Shown in pieces: positions 1 to 11,218 of a DNA stretch of 64,000 nt (its first letter is position 1; each line of letters begins with the position of its first letter). Made by a program: the position numbers and the translations under genes. The notes beneath the pieces are model-generated. The model ran no database searches, had not been told where the DNA came from, and was given only the letters and a program-made list of their open reading frames with translations. Source of the DNA: Ziziphus jujuba (Eukaryota > Streptophyta > Magnoliopsida > Rosales > Rhamnaceae); NCBI RefSeq assembly GCF_031755915.1, contig NC_083386.1, positions 7,874,001 to 7,938,000 of the forward strand, read 5' to 3'.

Positions 1-1322
1 TCTCTTCACAAGGGACTCAGTCAACTTGTTTTTGTGGTCTGTAGGCATCTAATTGCCATGCTTTTGCTAGGACCCTTTGCTTATGTGCTTGAAAGGTAAG
101 CTACCTACCTAATCTTGCCTTGAGGCCGGAAGAGCTTATAGCTAATTCAGTCTTTCTACCTTGATCAGTGACTTTATTATTATTATTATTATTGGTTATT
201 TAGATTTAATGCTAATAATATTATTATCTTAGAATGAGTATTTGCAAAATGGATATATGCAGGTATCAGCGCCCTTCACTCTCATTTTCAATAATTACTA
301 GGATTTTTGCGCTTTCATCACTTGGGACTACAATCCATCTGAATGTGTACTATGCTGGTTTAGCATATACTTCTCCAACTGTTGCAAGTGCCTTGAGCAA
401 TGTTTCCCCTAGTTTGACATTTCTCATTGCAATGTCATAAAAGTGGAGTGGTGGCTTTTGAAACATCAGAAAAAAGTAATTTTTTTTTCCTGCATTTATA
501 CGAATATTACAATAATATGATTGATAACAACTCAAGAACAGGGCCTATTATATATTCCCTCTTTATTTGTTTGATTGGATTTTGAAAGTTCTGTTTATTT
601 CTTAAACTTTCATGTCATCAATTCAGAAACCCCTGTTTATAATTATCAGAAAGAAAAAGAATTAAATATTTGATTAATTGTGTAATTTTTGATGTAATTT
701 AATTAGGATGGAGAAATTGAAGATTATAAGTATGAGAAGTCAAGCAAAGGTGTTGGGAACAGCAATTTGCATATATGGGTCTCTTCTTTTTACATTCTGG
801 AAAGGACAACGCCTTTTGAAAGGTTTTGTTGAAAAGCCACTCATAAACATCAAAGCTGGATCTGTAGGTGATTTTAAGCAAACTAAACAAAACTGGATCA
901 AAGGCGCAGCTCTTATTCTCATTAGCCACATTGCATGGAGTGGATGGTTAATTCTCCAGGTGATAAATATTTATTAATTATTTATTTTTTTAATCTATAT
1001 ACATCAAATGCATTAATTAGATCATGCATTAATATTATTTAATTAATTTTATGAAAACTACGGGATTAGAATTATAATAATATTAACATCTAACAGGCTG
1101 TAGTCTCAAAAGTGTACCCGGCTCGATTATCACTCAATACTATGGTCTGCTTCTTCGCCTCACTGCGATCTTCTTGACTTGCCCTGTTTTTTGAAAGAGA
1201 ACCAACTTCATGGAAGCTGGAATGGGATGTCAATCTTTTAACCATCGTTCACTGTGTAAGTAGTATTTTCTATAAATTATGGACCATGTTCTGATATATT
1301 CTTGTTTGTGTCCATTATATCG

Positions 1323-1359
<37 letters not shown>

Positions 1360-2319
1360 CATGATAGTTTGGAGAGATGTAATTAATTAATAAAAGAATT
1401 TTGCAGTGGTTCATATATAATCTAATGCGGTTTGGTTAGTTGATAGTGGCCCGGGGTTCACACCCTCTCTCCCCCTGGCCTCAAAGTTTTGCTACAAAAC
1501 ACGTCCTGAAGGGAGAGGTATCCACAGCCTTATAAAGACCACTTCGTGCCCCTTTTCAACCGATGTGGGATGTTACAGGGATGTTACAATCCTCCCCCCT
1601 TGGGGTCCAACGTCCTCGCTGGCACACCGATTCGGATCCGGCTCTGATACCACTGTAACAGGCCAGACCACCCGCATCAGGATATTGTCTTTTTTGGCCC
1701 AGAGTTCACACCCTCTCTCCCCCTGGCCTCAAGGTTTTGCTACAAAACGCGTCCTGAAGAGAGAGGTATCCACAGCCTTATAAAGACCGCTTCGTGCCCC
1801 TCTCCGCTTCGTGCCCCTCTCCAACCGATGTGGGATGTTACATTAATACTGCAGGGAGTTGTGATCTCAACTTTAGTACAGTACCTGCAAACATGGTGCA
1901 TTAGTAACAAAGGACCAGTTTTTGCTGCAATGTTTAGTCCCCTACTACTAATTTTCGTGGGAATATTTTCAGCAATTGCTTTTGCGGAAAGACTTCATTT
2001 GGGAAGGGGGGCTGAAGATGATTACATAATTTATTTATATTATAATAAGTAATTAAGATGTGTGCTAATAAATTAATTATATATCTAAATATTATATATA
2101 TTTAGAGTAAAAATATAATAGGGGTTTTTCTTTATATAATGGGTGTATAAGTGCAGCTTAGTTGGAGCGTTTGTCATCATTGTGGGACTGTATTTGGTAC
2201 TATGGGGCAAAACGGCAGATTCAAATCAGATTCGAAAACATCAGTCTGATGATAGCAAAGTTCCAGAGATTTCCACCAAGGATGCCCCAGTGCTGAATCC
2301 TGTTAGAGAAGAAGCATGA
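1..2319 (+). pseudogene. WAT1-related (MtN21/EamA) transporter pseudogene, 3' part
   Basis: Six exons match the plant WAT1-related membrane transporter family (EamA fold): 1-95, 263-442, 707-959, 1097-1255, 1855-2006 and 2157-2319. Visible family blocks are GTTIHLNVYYAGLAYTSPT in exon 2, the GTAIC and HIAWSGWLILQ segments in exon 3, and YLQTWCISNKGPVFAAMF plus FAERLHLG in exon 5. The stop is at 2317-2319 and the 5' part lies outside the window. It is broken: TAA at 438-440 at the end of exon 2, TGA at 1175-1177 in exon 4 where the family has Phe, and the expected GT donor after exon 5 reads GG (2007-2008). A TRIM element sits in intron 4, 12 bases before exon 5. Family members are multi-pass membrane transporters of auxin or other metabolites; I infer this copy makes no full protein. 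Confidence 0.85.
1441..1842 (-). mobile_element. TRIM (tiny LTR retrotransposon), nested in a WAT1 intron
   Basis: Read on the minus strand, an LTR starts at 1842 with TGTAACATCCCACATCGG and ends TGTTACA near 1655. About 65 bases of internal DNA follow, then a second, shorter LTR copy down to about 1441. The internal part begins with TGGTATCAGAGCC, the standard primer-binding site for initiator tRNA-Met, and ends in a purine tract (AAGGGGGGAGGAT). There is no coding capacity. Possible imperfect target duplication TTAGT (1436-1440) / TTAAT (1843-1847). The LTR nearest 1842 has a 17-base tandem duplication around GGGGCACGAAGCGG. Same family as the element at 5253-5576. Confidence 0.8.
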
Positions 2320-2402
2320 TAGCAGCTATTTGGTTAAAGGTATATGTTATATAACTTTTCTGTAAGGTTGTTGTCCATAACATTTCAAAAAAAGAAAAAA
2401 AG

Positions 2403-2433
<31 letters not shown>

Positions 2434-3071
2434 TATTTGTTGTCTAGACGATAAGGCTATATACTTGTATATCTAGTTCGGTTCTTATATTACTTTTTTT
2501 TTTTTTTTTTTGATAAATGTTCGGTTGTTATATTTCTGTGAAATAATATGATGTAAAGGTTCGTTCGTTTTATAAACCATACAATGTTTAACACTTCAAA
2601 TTTTTTGCAACGTTGTAACTTTGTACAAAAATATGAACTTTCACTGTATATACATATATTTTAAATCCTGATTAATATTTTATCTCAAATAAATTATATA
2701 GATAAAATAGGTGTCAAATGATATATTTATGTGTTATACTCTTTAAAAACACTCCTCAAATTAATAGACTGGCAAAGTAAAATATTGCTATTTGCTGTCA
2801 CTACTTACTGCATACACTATATACACACACACAGCTAGAAGTGTGACGGATAATGTGGATTAATTACGAGTGTTGTTAAACTTATCCAATGTTAGTATAC
2901 GTAGACTTCTACTTCAGTACAACTGCATACAATTAGTCTTATTAGCAACTATGTATATGTATATTAGCTCTTCTCACTTGCTTACTCTGCACTCTATGAA
3001 TTAACTCTCCATACATAATATATATATGTATAGACACACATATATATTACATAACTCTTAATTATACTCTA

Positions 3072-3107
<36 letters not shown>

Positions 3108-3861
3108 TATATATTACATAACTCTTACTTATACTCTAAATAAACACACAGTTCGAGAGCAAGATATAGATATATTTTGTGTTTTGGATGCATTTGCAAG
3201 GTATATGTCAACATTTCTATTTTCTTTTATTGCCTTCTCCATAATTTTTTCAAAAGAATGATATTTATAGGTTTTTTTTTTCAAAATTTTATATATTTTT
3301 AATTTTTTTTTCAAAATTTTATATATTTTTAATATATACTTTAATTCTTGAAAGATTAAGCTTCTTGAAGAATATATTGTTGTGTAATAATTAATAATAT
3401 TTTAGCAAGAGAATTATGTTTTAGAATATTATATATATATATAGGACGTGTCTAAGTATATGGACGGACCACATTATAGCAACACTCTATATATATATAT
3501 ATATGTATATGTTTTGTTTAAAAGATAATTTATTACATTATTTTAGATCAAGAAATCCAAGGTAATTGACAACTAGCTTGTTAAGGAAAAACGAATATTG
3601 TGGTTAATGGACATTTATTAAAATAAAATTTTATTTACAAGAGTTTTTAAATTTTTTTTTGTGTTAGTTTTTATTCTTAATATATTTTTGAACAATAAAT
3701 ATTAAAATATAGCTGGTAACCATCTTTTACTTTTTGGTCTTCAGAGAAAACATTTCAAGTTGAGAAATATCTCTCATCTCTTTCCTTTCTCTCTTGAGCA
3801 TCTTTTTCCTTCTCTCTTCTCTCTCTTCTCTCTTCTTTTTTTTCTCGTAATGCTATCTTTT
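2320..3861. other. AT-rich intergenic stretch with a diverged copy of a NAC upstream region
   Basis: No gene seen. It holds several (AT)n runs (2417-2440, 3076-3104, 3431-3444, 3490-3504). About 2700-3350 resembles the DNA upstream of the NAC gene at 33657: a TCAAATGATA block, CTCAAATTAA followed by GCAAAGT, ATTACATA...GAGAGCAAGAT and AAGGTATGTCAAC-like strings occur in the same order (33275-33560). I infer this is the promoter side of duplication copy A, whose NAC coding part is lost. A 35-base T-rich/ATATATTTTT unit is repeated at 3277-3331. Confidence 0.5.
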
Positions 3862-4278
3862 TATAACACCCCATCCCAAACAACATCGAAAATTTTTTTC
3901 ACGTTGATCAAGGTTGATCGGGTTTGACTATCGTTGATTGAGAAGGGTCAAAATTTGACTTTTTGATCTGGATGGAATTTCTCTTTGACCGAGGTATCGT
4001 TGCAAAGTATGCATTGACCTGAGTCCATAGACCAGTAGCACGTTGAAAACAGAACTACGGTTTGAAATATATGAGCAAAACAAGTTGAGGTCCGAATTAT
4101 CTAAGGGGTGCCGAAGTTGACTTTTTGTTCGTGCAAAATTGAGCTTTGACTCATGCACAGTTGTGAAGTACTCATTGATACGAATTTATAAACTAGTGGC
4201 ACACCCAAAATGGATATGTGGTTTATAAGTTATGGATCTGTAAATTTTTTTTTTAATATTGTATTATTTAATATTATT

Positions 4279-4310
<32 letters not shown>

Positions 4311-5252
4311 TCTCTTTTTCCTTTTTTTTTTTTTAACTTTTCCCCCCATGTGGGAAAATGCCCCCATAGGCTTCTTCTTCTTCCTTCTTCTTCTTCTTTC
4401 TTCATTTCTCCTTCCCGTCAATCTCTCTCTCTCCCTACTGCATCTCTTCCAGTTGTCGCACGGCTACACGCGTCGGACAGCATGGTGGCCCACAGTTGGA
4501 CGAGTCTGGGGGCCGAGTCGCCAGCTGGTTGGCCGGTTGACATGTCGGGATCGACGCCCAAAGCCGGCAGTCGGTGAGGTGGTGGTTGGTAGGTTTTTCG
4601 ATGGCCACCGGTCCCCGTGGTTGGTCCTTCCTCCTAGATTCCCTTGATTCCAAAAATAATCTCCATTTGCCCAAATTCTAAGCCGTTTGTGAGATAGAAG
4701 AAGGGAAATTCGGCCGAAACCTTCCGTCATCTTTCCGGTCATCTCCGGTCGAGTTGAGTCCAACGAAGATCGGTAACGTATTCCTTGTCCCCTTGGCTTT
4801 TCGTTGATACCTTATTAATGATTTTTGGATACCATTTGTGTTAGCATCTCGGCTATCGGGTATTATTTATTCAAATAAAATATTAATTTATTTGATCCTG
4901 TGTAATATTGTTATTCTAAGAGCACGTGTGAGTTGTAGAATTAATCCTATGGAGGATCTTGGTTGGATTGTGTGCTCGAGGTGAGTGACCCACCTTCAAA
5001 CTTAATTTTGGGTGTTTAATTATATGTATTTTGTGATAATTGATTATTTAAAAATGTGATATTTCATGTGTTAATTGTTTGGTAAAATTATATTTGGAAT
5101 TTTGATGGCACAATTTAAATAAATAGAAATGTATATGTGTATTAAAGCATAATTTGATTTTGACAAGTTATGGAGATTGTATTTTTATGAAATTCAATTT
5201 TAAAGAAGTTGTGAATTTGAATTGTTGTTGAATTTAATTGTGAATTTATTTA

Positions 5253-5576
5253 TGTAAAGTCCCACATCGGTTAGAAAGGGGAACAAAGCACACTTTATAA
5301 GGTGGTGTTGATACTTTTCCCGTACAATGCATTTTGACAAAACCTTGAGGGCTGGGTTGTAAGAGGATTTTTCAGGCCCAAAGAGGACAATATCGGATGC
5401 GGGTGGTCTGGGCTTTTACAGATCAGTGTGCCAGTGAGGACGCTGGACCCCAAAGGGGGAGGATTGTGAAGTGCCACATCGGTTGGAAAAAGGAACGAAG
5501 CACGTCTTATAAGCTGATGTGGATACATTTCCCGTACAATGCGTTTTGACAAAACCTTGAGGGCTGGGCTGTTACA
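5253..5576 (+). mobile_element. TRIM retroelement nested in solo LTR
   Basis: LTR1 (5253-5420) runs from TGTAAAGTCCCACATCGG to TTTTACA. A short internal segment with the purine tract AAAGGGGGAGGAT follows, then LTR2 (5465-5576) from TGTGAAGTGCC to CTGTTACA. The 5-bp target duplication ATTTA is perfect (5248-5252 and 5577-5581). LTR2 lacks about 56 bases present in LTR1, and the tRNA primer site seen in the 1441-1842 copy is deleted. Each LTR carries CCACATCG followed 24 bases later by a TTATAA box. Confidence 0.85.
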
Positions 5577-5885
5577 ATTTATGTTTTATAAAAATGTATT
5601 TATATATTGATGAATTGTGGAATTTAATTATATTTTGAATTTTGAGGAATTGAAGGAATATTTATTTTAAATTATTGTTAATTTCATTGATGGATTTGAA
5701 ATTGATAGAATTTATGCGATGGATTTATGACGATGATTTATAAAGGAATTGTGAAAAATTTACGGGTTTAGTTGGATGGAATAAACGCGGTGGTATTTAT
5801 AAAATTTTGAGATTTAAAAAAAAATATTGATTTTATGATTTTTAGATGCACCATACACGTACTGATGTTCTGTATATATAGATAT

Positions 5886-5944
5886 GATTAGCGCACAGGT
5901 GGATGTGATTAGTGCGCAGGTGGGTGTGAGTAGCGCACAGGTGA
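5886..5944 (+). repeat. 21-bp tandem repeat inside the solo LTR
   Basis: Three near-identical 21-base units (GATTAGCGCACAGGTGGATG and variants) stand head to tail at 5886, 5907 and 5928, the last one partial. The sister LTR at 18681 has only one similar GAGCGCGCAAG site, so the expansion is specific to this copy. Confidence 0.8.
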
Positions 5945-7132
5945 TTTATTGGGTTGTCCTATGGTTGCCATCAGACTAGGGTAGGCCGCCCTTTCATGGC
6001 CAGGACACCTGTTTGCAGCGGCGCGGTGGGACGCCACACGATCGTATACCAGTTCTCTCTTTAACCTCTTGTTTAGCGGTGTTTGGGACGCTGGGTACCA
6101 TTGGCACCACTGGTATATAGTGGATGCATCATATGGTTTTCACGACATGATTTTAATTATACAATATTTTAGAATTTTATTTAAATTAAAATGTTTTTAA
6201 TAGTGTTTTATAAATTAAATTGTTTTGGTATTTTAAATTGAGTTCTATTGTTAATTATTTGGTTTTATTTTATTTATTTAAATATTTTTTGGATTATTTT
6301 TGTTAATGTAAATTTTATTGTGTTTTCGTATTAATGGGTTACGATACTTTATTCCCAATTTAATATTTGTTATTAGTCTTATTTTTATAATTATTTCTCA
6401 CTAAGATTTTTGGATTATTAATTTATTGTCTTTTATTTGCAAATTATTAATTAAATATTTTTTGGATTTTTGGGGAATAAAATGTTGGATTTTGTGAAAA
6501 TGTTTTAAAAATGAAACTTTTCCAACTGAGTGAATTATGAAGGTTTTGAGGGAAAATATTATTTTTTAACTACCTATTATTTATTTACTTATTTCTTGTT
6601 AATCAATTAACTAAGTTATTTACCCTTTTAGTATTATTATTGTATAGTAGATTGGGTCACTCACTGAGATGATTAGCATCTCACGTTTTTAAATTCCATT
6701 TTCTTAGGCCCAGGTTAGTCAACGTTGATCGTTCGGGAGCGAGCTTGATATCTTGGTTTGTTGTCGAAAGTCCAATAAGCTTTTCCTTTCTTTTCTATCT
6801 TGTATTATTTCTTTTTATCTTATATTGTATTAAATTTCATATTCAATTGTATTTGATAATGTTCTGTATACTATTTGGACGATTATCTATTTAATTCTGC
6901 ACTAAATCCTTGTCATTTATTTAAAGTCCTGCAAACTTGTGGAAGTAAATTGTAGTAAGGCGGGAGGAATAAGGTGGTGTATATAGAAGTATATTTTCAG
7001 AGCAAGGAAATTGTAATAAATCCAACCCTTAGGGGAAGTTCTGCAGGATTTTCTATTGGAGGGTCCGATAGGATTTCTCCGGGATCAGGATTTGTGTGGA
7101 TTCTGATGAGGAATCTTAGACGGATCCTGACA

Positions 7133-7800
7133 CTTTTTCCCTAATTTTCCATTCACACAACAAAATATATAAGCTAAAAATTGTTACCATACAAGTTCTC
7201 TGCTTTTCATTTTCTTTAAAAAATTTAAAAAAAAAAATTAGTTTTCATTTTTATTTAAAAAAGTCCTGAAACTACAAATAAACTACAGACTATAAACAGC
7301 AGAAAACGAGCTCGAAGATACAGCTAATCATTTAAACCATGACAATAAAATAAAATAAAAATAAAAAAAGGTTTAGCTTATTGGAATGTGAATCATTAGA
7401 GCTCCTTTAAAATTATTGGAAAATAGTTCAACATTTAAAGTGGCAATCATTAAAACTAGTCACAAATCCAGACGACATGGCAGCAGATCCTTCAATACAA
7501 TCAGTACAAAGTGTGCCAAAATTTAGCCGCAAGGATATTGTATGAATTATGCCACATTTGTCTACCATAATATACGGCTTTCGGGATACTACCATCACCT
7601 TTAATTCTAATAACTTATAAGGAAAGCTGCAAAGTAATGCAAGTAATTAATTAACATGCGACTTTGAATCTTCTGTCATGTTTTTTCTGTCTTCAACTTT
7701 TATAAAAAATAAAATAAAAATAAAAAAAGAAAAATCAATTTTATAAAAGTTGAGTCAAAAGAAATAGATAGCATATAGAAAGAAGTTCAACATATGCTTT
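7133..7800. other. Gene-free AT-rich stretch
   Basis: No coding exon, RNA gene or repeat boundary is recognised between the LTR target duplication and the start of the duplicated block. A-rich runs occur at 7221-7260, 7346-7368 and 7706-7732. Confidence 0.5.
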
Positions 7801-7839
7801 AATTGAATGATCAAATCTTTTTTTTTTTTTTTAATTACA

Positions 7840-8160
7840 CATTTGAAGATGAAGCAGTACAAGTGGAAGTTGAAGGGAAAAAAGATAAAAGATAAAAATA
7901 AAAAAAAAAATAAAAATAAAAACTTTGATGGAATATTGGAATTTCTTTTGCACAAGAGCTGGAAAATATTCCACTCCATTTTGCAACATTGGCCCCTGAA
8001 GATGATCAAATTGAGGAGATGTTGGTTGAACTTTTTGATTTATAAATATAATTTTAGACCTGTGTTGCAATCGCAAAACATTGATAGAGGATTCCTCTTC
8101 ATATTTCCTTCCGTGGATGTAGGTATACATGCCGAACCACGTAAAATTTATTTTTAATAT
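7840..8160 (+). pseudogene. NAC C-terminal remnant (duplication copy A)
   Basis: The DNA at 7920-8045 matches the last coding part of the NAC gene at 33657-35312. One frame reads SFAQELENIPLHFATLAPED and ends at TAA 8043-8045; the intact gene ends SFAQELQKVPLYFAELPPDD plus a short tail. The 3' flank (CCGTGGATGTAGGTATACATGCCGAACCACGTAAA, about 8110-8146) is also conserved at 35410-35445. The NAC DNA-binding domain is absent, and an A-rich insertion lies at 7875-7920. It is a gene-end fossil with no expected product. Confidence 0.75.
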
Positions 8161-8612
8161 TATTAATTAAAAAAGATGCCACCTTAAAAAAAACAAAAAA
8201 TAAAATAAATTTTATAGATGTTAATGTCAAAAAAAAATAGATGAGAATAATAATAATAATAATAATTTAGCTTAATTATCATTATGTAAACAAAAATATG
8301 GAAAACACAATAAAAGAAAAAATTCCACGTACTATGTTTTTTGAACAAAAGGAATTCCACATACTTGAGACGATAAAATTTGATAGTTCATATACAGTAT
8401 TGGAATCTTTACATCTAGTAATCTATTTGCACAAGTCCTAACATAAATTTATAAACATCCATGAAAAGAAGGAAAAAAAAAAAAATATATATATATATAT
8501 ATATAAATCATTCTAGTATTTATAGAGAATCACAAACAACAAACAAAATACAATTAATATTTGAACATCATATGATGAAAATATATAATATACATACAAA
8601 ACTTTTGGTACC

Positions 8613-8632
8613 ATCTCTCTCTCTCTCTCTCT
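8613..8632. repeat. (CT)n microsatellite in RING-H2 3' flank
   Basis: About ten CT units lie directly downstream of the RING-H2 stop codon on the minus strand, with an (AT)n run at 8485-8504 a little further on. Confidence 0.8.
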
Positions 8633-8645
8633 TTATTTGGTCAAT

Positions 8646-9128
8646 CTACCTTAGTGGCAAGGGTGGAACCTCAGCTAAGTGAGTAGGCAGAGGAGAATTT
8701 CGGCACACCGGACACGTGGGATTCAACCGAAGCCAGGGATCGACACACCTGAGATGGAAACGGTGATGACAATCCGGCAGCAACCTGAGCAAGTCCTTGT
8801 CTTTAAAATCCATCAAACAGATTGAACAGCAACAGGAATTAGCCGATGAGGACTCATCATCACCCTTGCTGTTGTTGATGAGTTTATCGTGGGAGTAAAT
8901 AATCTTTGGGAAGCCGCCGAGGGCGGCTTCATCGAGGCCTTCTAGCTGACGTGTTCCGACCGAGTCGCCGCCATGAAGAGAGTTATTGGTTCCTTGACTT
9001 GGTTCAGAAGGTAATGGCCTCTTTTTCTTGCACAAGTAGTTAAGGAGAATCACTGCTAAGATTACAAGAAGCACGCCGATAGGTACTCCTATCCCGTATG
9101 CATATCCACCGAGACTCCTGTGAGACAT
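8646..9128 (-). CDS. RING-H2 finger E3 ubiquitin ligase, ATL family
   Basis: A single-exon 160-residue protein. A short N-terminus is followed by one membrane helix (about residues 13-32, GIGVPIGVLLVILAVILLNY) and a basic CKKKR anchor. After a linker comes a RING-H2 finger at about 99-141: CSIC, PDCHHRFHLRC, WLRLNPTCPVC. The spacing is C-x2-C-x14-C-x-H-x2-H-x2-C-x10-C-x2-C, the ATL pattern including the Pro-x-Trp type feature (VDPWL). Known ATL proteins are small membrane-anchored E3 ligases that recruit E2 enzymes, often in stress and defence. The start is the first Met, directly before the conserved SHRSLGGYAYG. All zinc ligands are present, so it looks functional. The duplicated copy at 36258-36632 is broken, so this is the only intact paralogue here. 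Confidence 0.9.
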   Translation of the reverse strand: MSHRSLGGYAYGIGVPIGVLLVILAVILLNYLCKKKRPLPSEPSQGTNNSLHGGDSVGTRQLEGLDEAALGGFPKIIYSHDKLINNSKGDDESSSANSCCCSICLMDFKDKDLLRLLPDCHHRFHLRCVDPWLRLNPTCPVCRNSPLPTHLAEVPPLPLR

Positions 9129-10999
9129 TGTTGGAGCTTCATGGAAAAAAATATCAAAGTGAAGCCAAAGAGAAAGAAGTGGGGATGAGAAAATTTTCTA
9201 TATTATGATTCCTAATTAGGACATTTTTTTCCTCGCGAAAGATAGTCAACGGTGTTTGTTTTTGACAATTTTATAATAAATTAAAGTTTATTTTGCAACT
9301 TCTATTATTTCTCTTTTCCTTTACAAGTGGTTTCATTTGTGGAATTAGAGGTACTTCCTTTGTATTTATTTCGAATTGTGGGTGCATCAATTGTCAGCTA
9401 CCGTACCATGACTATGTCAGATGTGAGGAATTTTAAGGTACGAAACGTGTACCCTACATGGACGGCACTATATATTTGATGTGACAATAAAATTCTATAA
9501 ATTTTGATGAAAATTATTTATTTGTTTGTTTGATGTAAGTTTTTTCCTTTCCAAGATATATATATATATATATATATAGGGGATAGTCATCCAAAATAGA
9601 GCTCAATTTTCATTTTATAATTAACTTAAATTCTTAATTTGCATGGCTAAAGACTGCTGCTATTTTAAAATGATCAATAAATATCCACTCTTCGAAAGAA
9701 AAAAAAAAATGATGAAAAAAATTGTTTATTTTATCAATATCATGGGTAGAGCTCCACGTAAATATAATTAGCCACCGTCGATAAAATTGTAATTCTAGTC
9801 ATCAAATTTGACTACAACCAAAGCAATTTGTCAGCTACTTCTTCATGCCTATTTTTGGACATTCAATTAATTGTTGAATATATACAAGACTATATGTATA
9901 TATATATATATATTATATACACGTGAGTGGTGTATAATTAATGTATTCCAAACATGAAGAACTAAATTATAATTTATTGACTCTAGATTAATATTTCATC
10001 TTGCCTTCATCGACATTGTGTCGATACATTGTGATTAAAAAAAGAAACTTAAAAAAAAAAAGAAAAAAAAAAACTAGTGCATGACTAAACATAAACAAAA
10101 CAACCTAAACAAAAATACAACCTTGTGAATGCTTATATTTGGACAAGGACACTGCACTTTTCTCTTGCATAAGTCATGAGGACGCCTAGAGAGAGATTTG
10201 AATCACTTGTAAGATGCAACAGTTGCTGGCCGGTTTAGGTAAAATTAGCATTTACTTTGTGTTTGTAAGATAGAGGAGCTAGTTTTATTAGAGAGATTGA
10301 AAATGTTGGCACGAGTTTCTCTTCCTTCACTTCAAGCAAAAAGAGTTTCTCTTGCTCCACATTGGGTGTAAAATCATAAAAGATTAGGGGCACAGATGAA
10401 AAAATGACTAAAGACAAAGATAACCATTTTGGAAAGGCCCAGACCATTAATATCACCAAAGAAAAGGGCAAGACCCATAAACCTATAAAAAAGAAAAAGG
10501 GCCAAGACCCAGAGAAGCCCAAAAAAATAAAAATAAAAATTAGAATCAGCGATTGCAATATAAAAGACCAACAAGAATCCACAATACCCACCAAAATAGG
10601 TGGCTAATGAAATATGCCCCTTCTCTTTCAAATTTTTTATATCTGCCCTTCTGTTCCTATTTTACCCTTCATTGAAATAAAATATTACTTTTTTCTTTCC
10701 TCCTTCCCCGAGAAGCACAATCCCTGCAATGCTTTCCTTCTTTCTTCTTCCCAAAGCCATACACAATCCCATTGAACTTTGAAGATAAAAAACTAATGAA
10801 AAATGTAGCGTCGCCAAACAGGGCTATTGGGCCAAATTCCCCTTAAACAATTATAGCATCGCCAAACAGACAGAACATTGACAATTTATGGACTAATAAA
10901 CAAGTAGAATTGTAGAGCAAAGCATAATGCCTCATAAACCTTTAAGTTCACTCCTAGCCCAACACCTTGTGAGTCTCAAACAAATAGAAATTTCCAAAA
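9129..10999. other. Gene-free DNA shared with copy B
   Basis: This is the RING-H2 upstream region and spacer. It is collinear with 36640-38240, e.g. the TAATTCTAGTCA..AAATTTGACTACA block at 9791-9822 and GTAGAATTGTAGA...AAAGCATAATGCC at 10905-10935. It contains (AT)n runs at 9558-9578 and 9897-9912. No coding exon is recognised; hydrophobic open frames around 10235-10631 have no family signature and look like chance. Confidence 0.6.
10590..10843. mobile_element. MITE-like relative of the giant MULE
   Basis: Copy B lacks this segment: DNA matching 10565-10590 joins directly to DNA matching 10845 at about 38050-38085. Its left side (GGCTAATGAAATATGCCCCT, TTTCAAATTTTTTATATCTGCCC) parallels the left inverted repeat of the MULE at 11030-11090. 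Its right end GGGCCAAATTCCCC (10830-10843) matches the MULE right end CCAAATTCCCC. The outermost left bases look lost. Probably a deletion derivative of the same family. Confidence 0.5.
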
Positions 11000-11115
11000 G
11001 GGGAATTTGACCCAATGCCCATTTCAAAGAGGGCTTAATGAAATTTACCCTCTCCCTTTCAAAATTTTTTTATCTACCTTCTCATACCTATTTTATCCTT
11101 GATAAAATTAAAAAT
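11000..11115 (+). repeat. Left terminal inverted repeat of the giant MULE
   Basis: Diverged inverted match to 23740-23851: GGGGAATTTG, then AATGAAAT.T.CCC, a T-rich tract and TTTTATCC in the same order. Mismatches and small gaps are common, so the element is old. Confidence 0.7.
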
Positions 11116-11218
11116 GATTTGAGTGTTTTTTTTTTTTTTTTTCATTCGAGAAGTCCACACCACAAACCCAAATCCCTACCTCTCTCTTCTTTCTTCCCAC
11201 AAATAGGGATAATTATTA

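Larger units (their letters stand above)
3862..7132 (+). mobile_element. Solo LTR, large-LTR (Gypsy/Tat-like) family, copy 1
   Basis: A 3.27-kb unit begins TATAACACCCC (TGTAACAC in its sister copy at 18681) and ends GGATCCTGACA. It is flanked by a perfect 5-bp target duplication CTTTT (3857-3861 and 7133-7137). It aligns over its whole length with 18681-22115: both contain the TTGACTTTTTG...TTGAGCTTTGACTCATGCA opening, a GC-rich patch, an ACTCACTGAGATGATTAGCA block and the same closing sequence. No internal copy of its own ends, primer site or coding region is seen, so a recombined solo LTR is the simplest reading. A TRIM is nested at 5253-5576. The Tat/Ogre assignment is inference from LTR size and start. 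Confidence 0.75.

Noticed and set aside
4210..4763. Several overlapping open frames in both directions
   Set aside because: They lie in the GC-rich patch of the solo LTR, have no family motifs, and are not conserved as a frame in the sister LTR.
5253..5300. snRNA gene inside the TRIM, because of the CCACATCG plus TATA pair
   Set aside because: No snRNA or snoRNA body follows; only the promoter-like layout is present, so it is reported as a finding on the LTR instead.
10235..10631. Hydrophobic membrane protein on the minus strand
   Set aside because: Low-complexity T-rich translation, no homologous frame kept in copy B, no motif.
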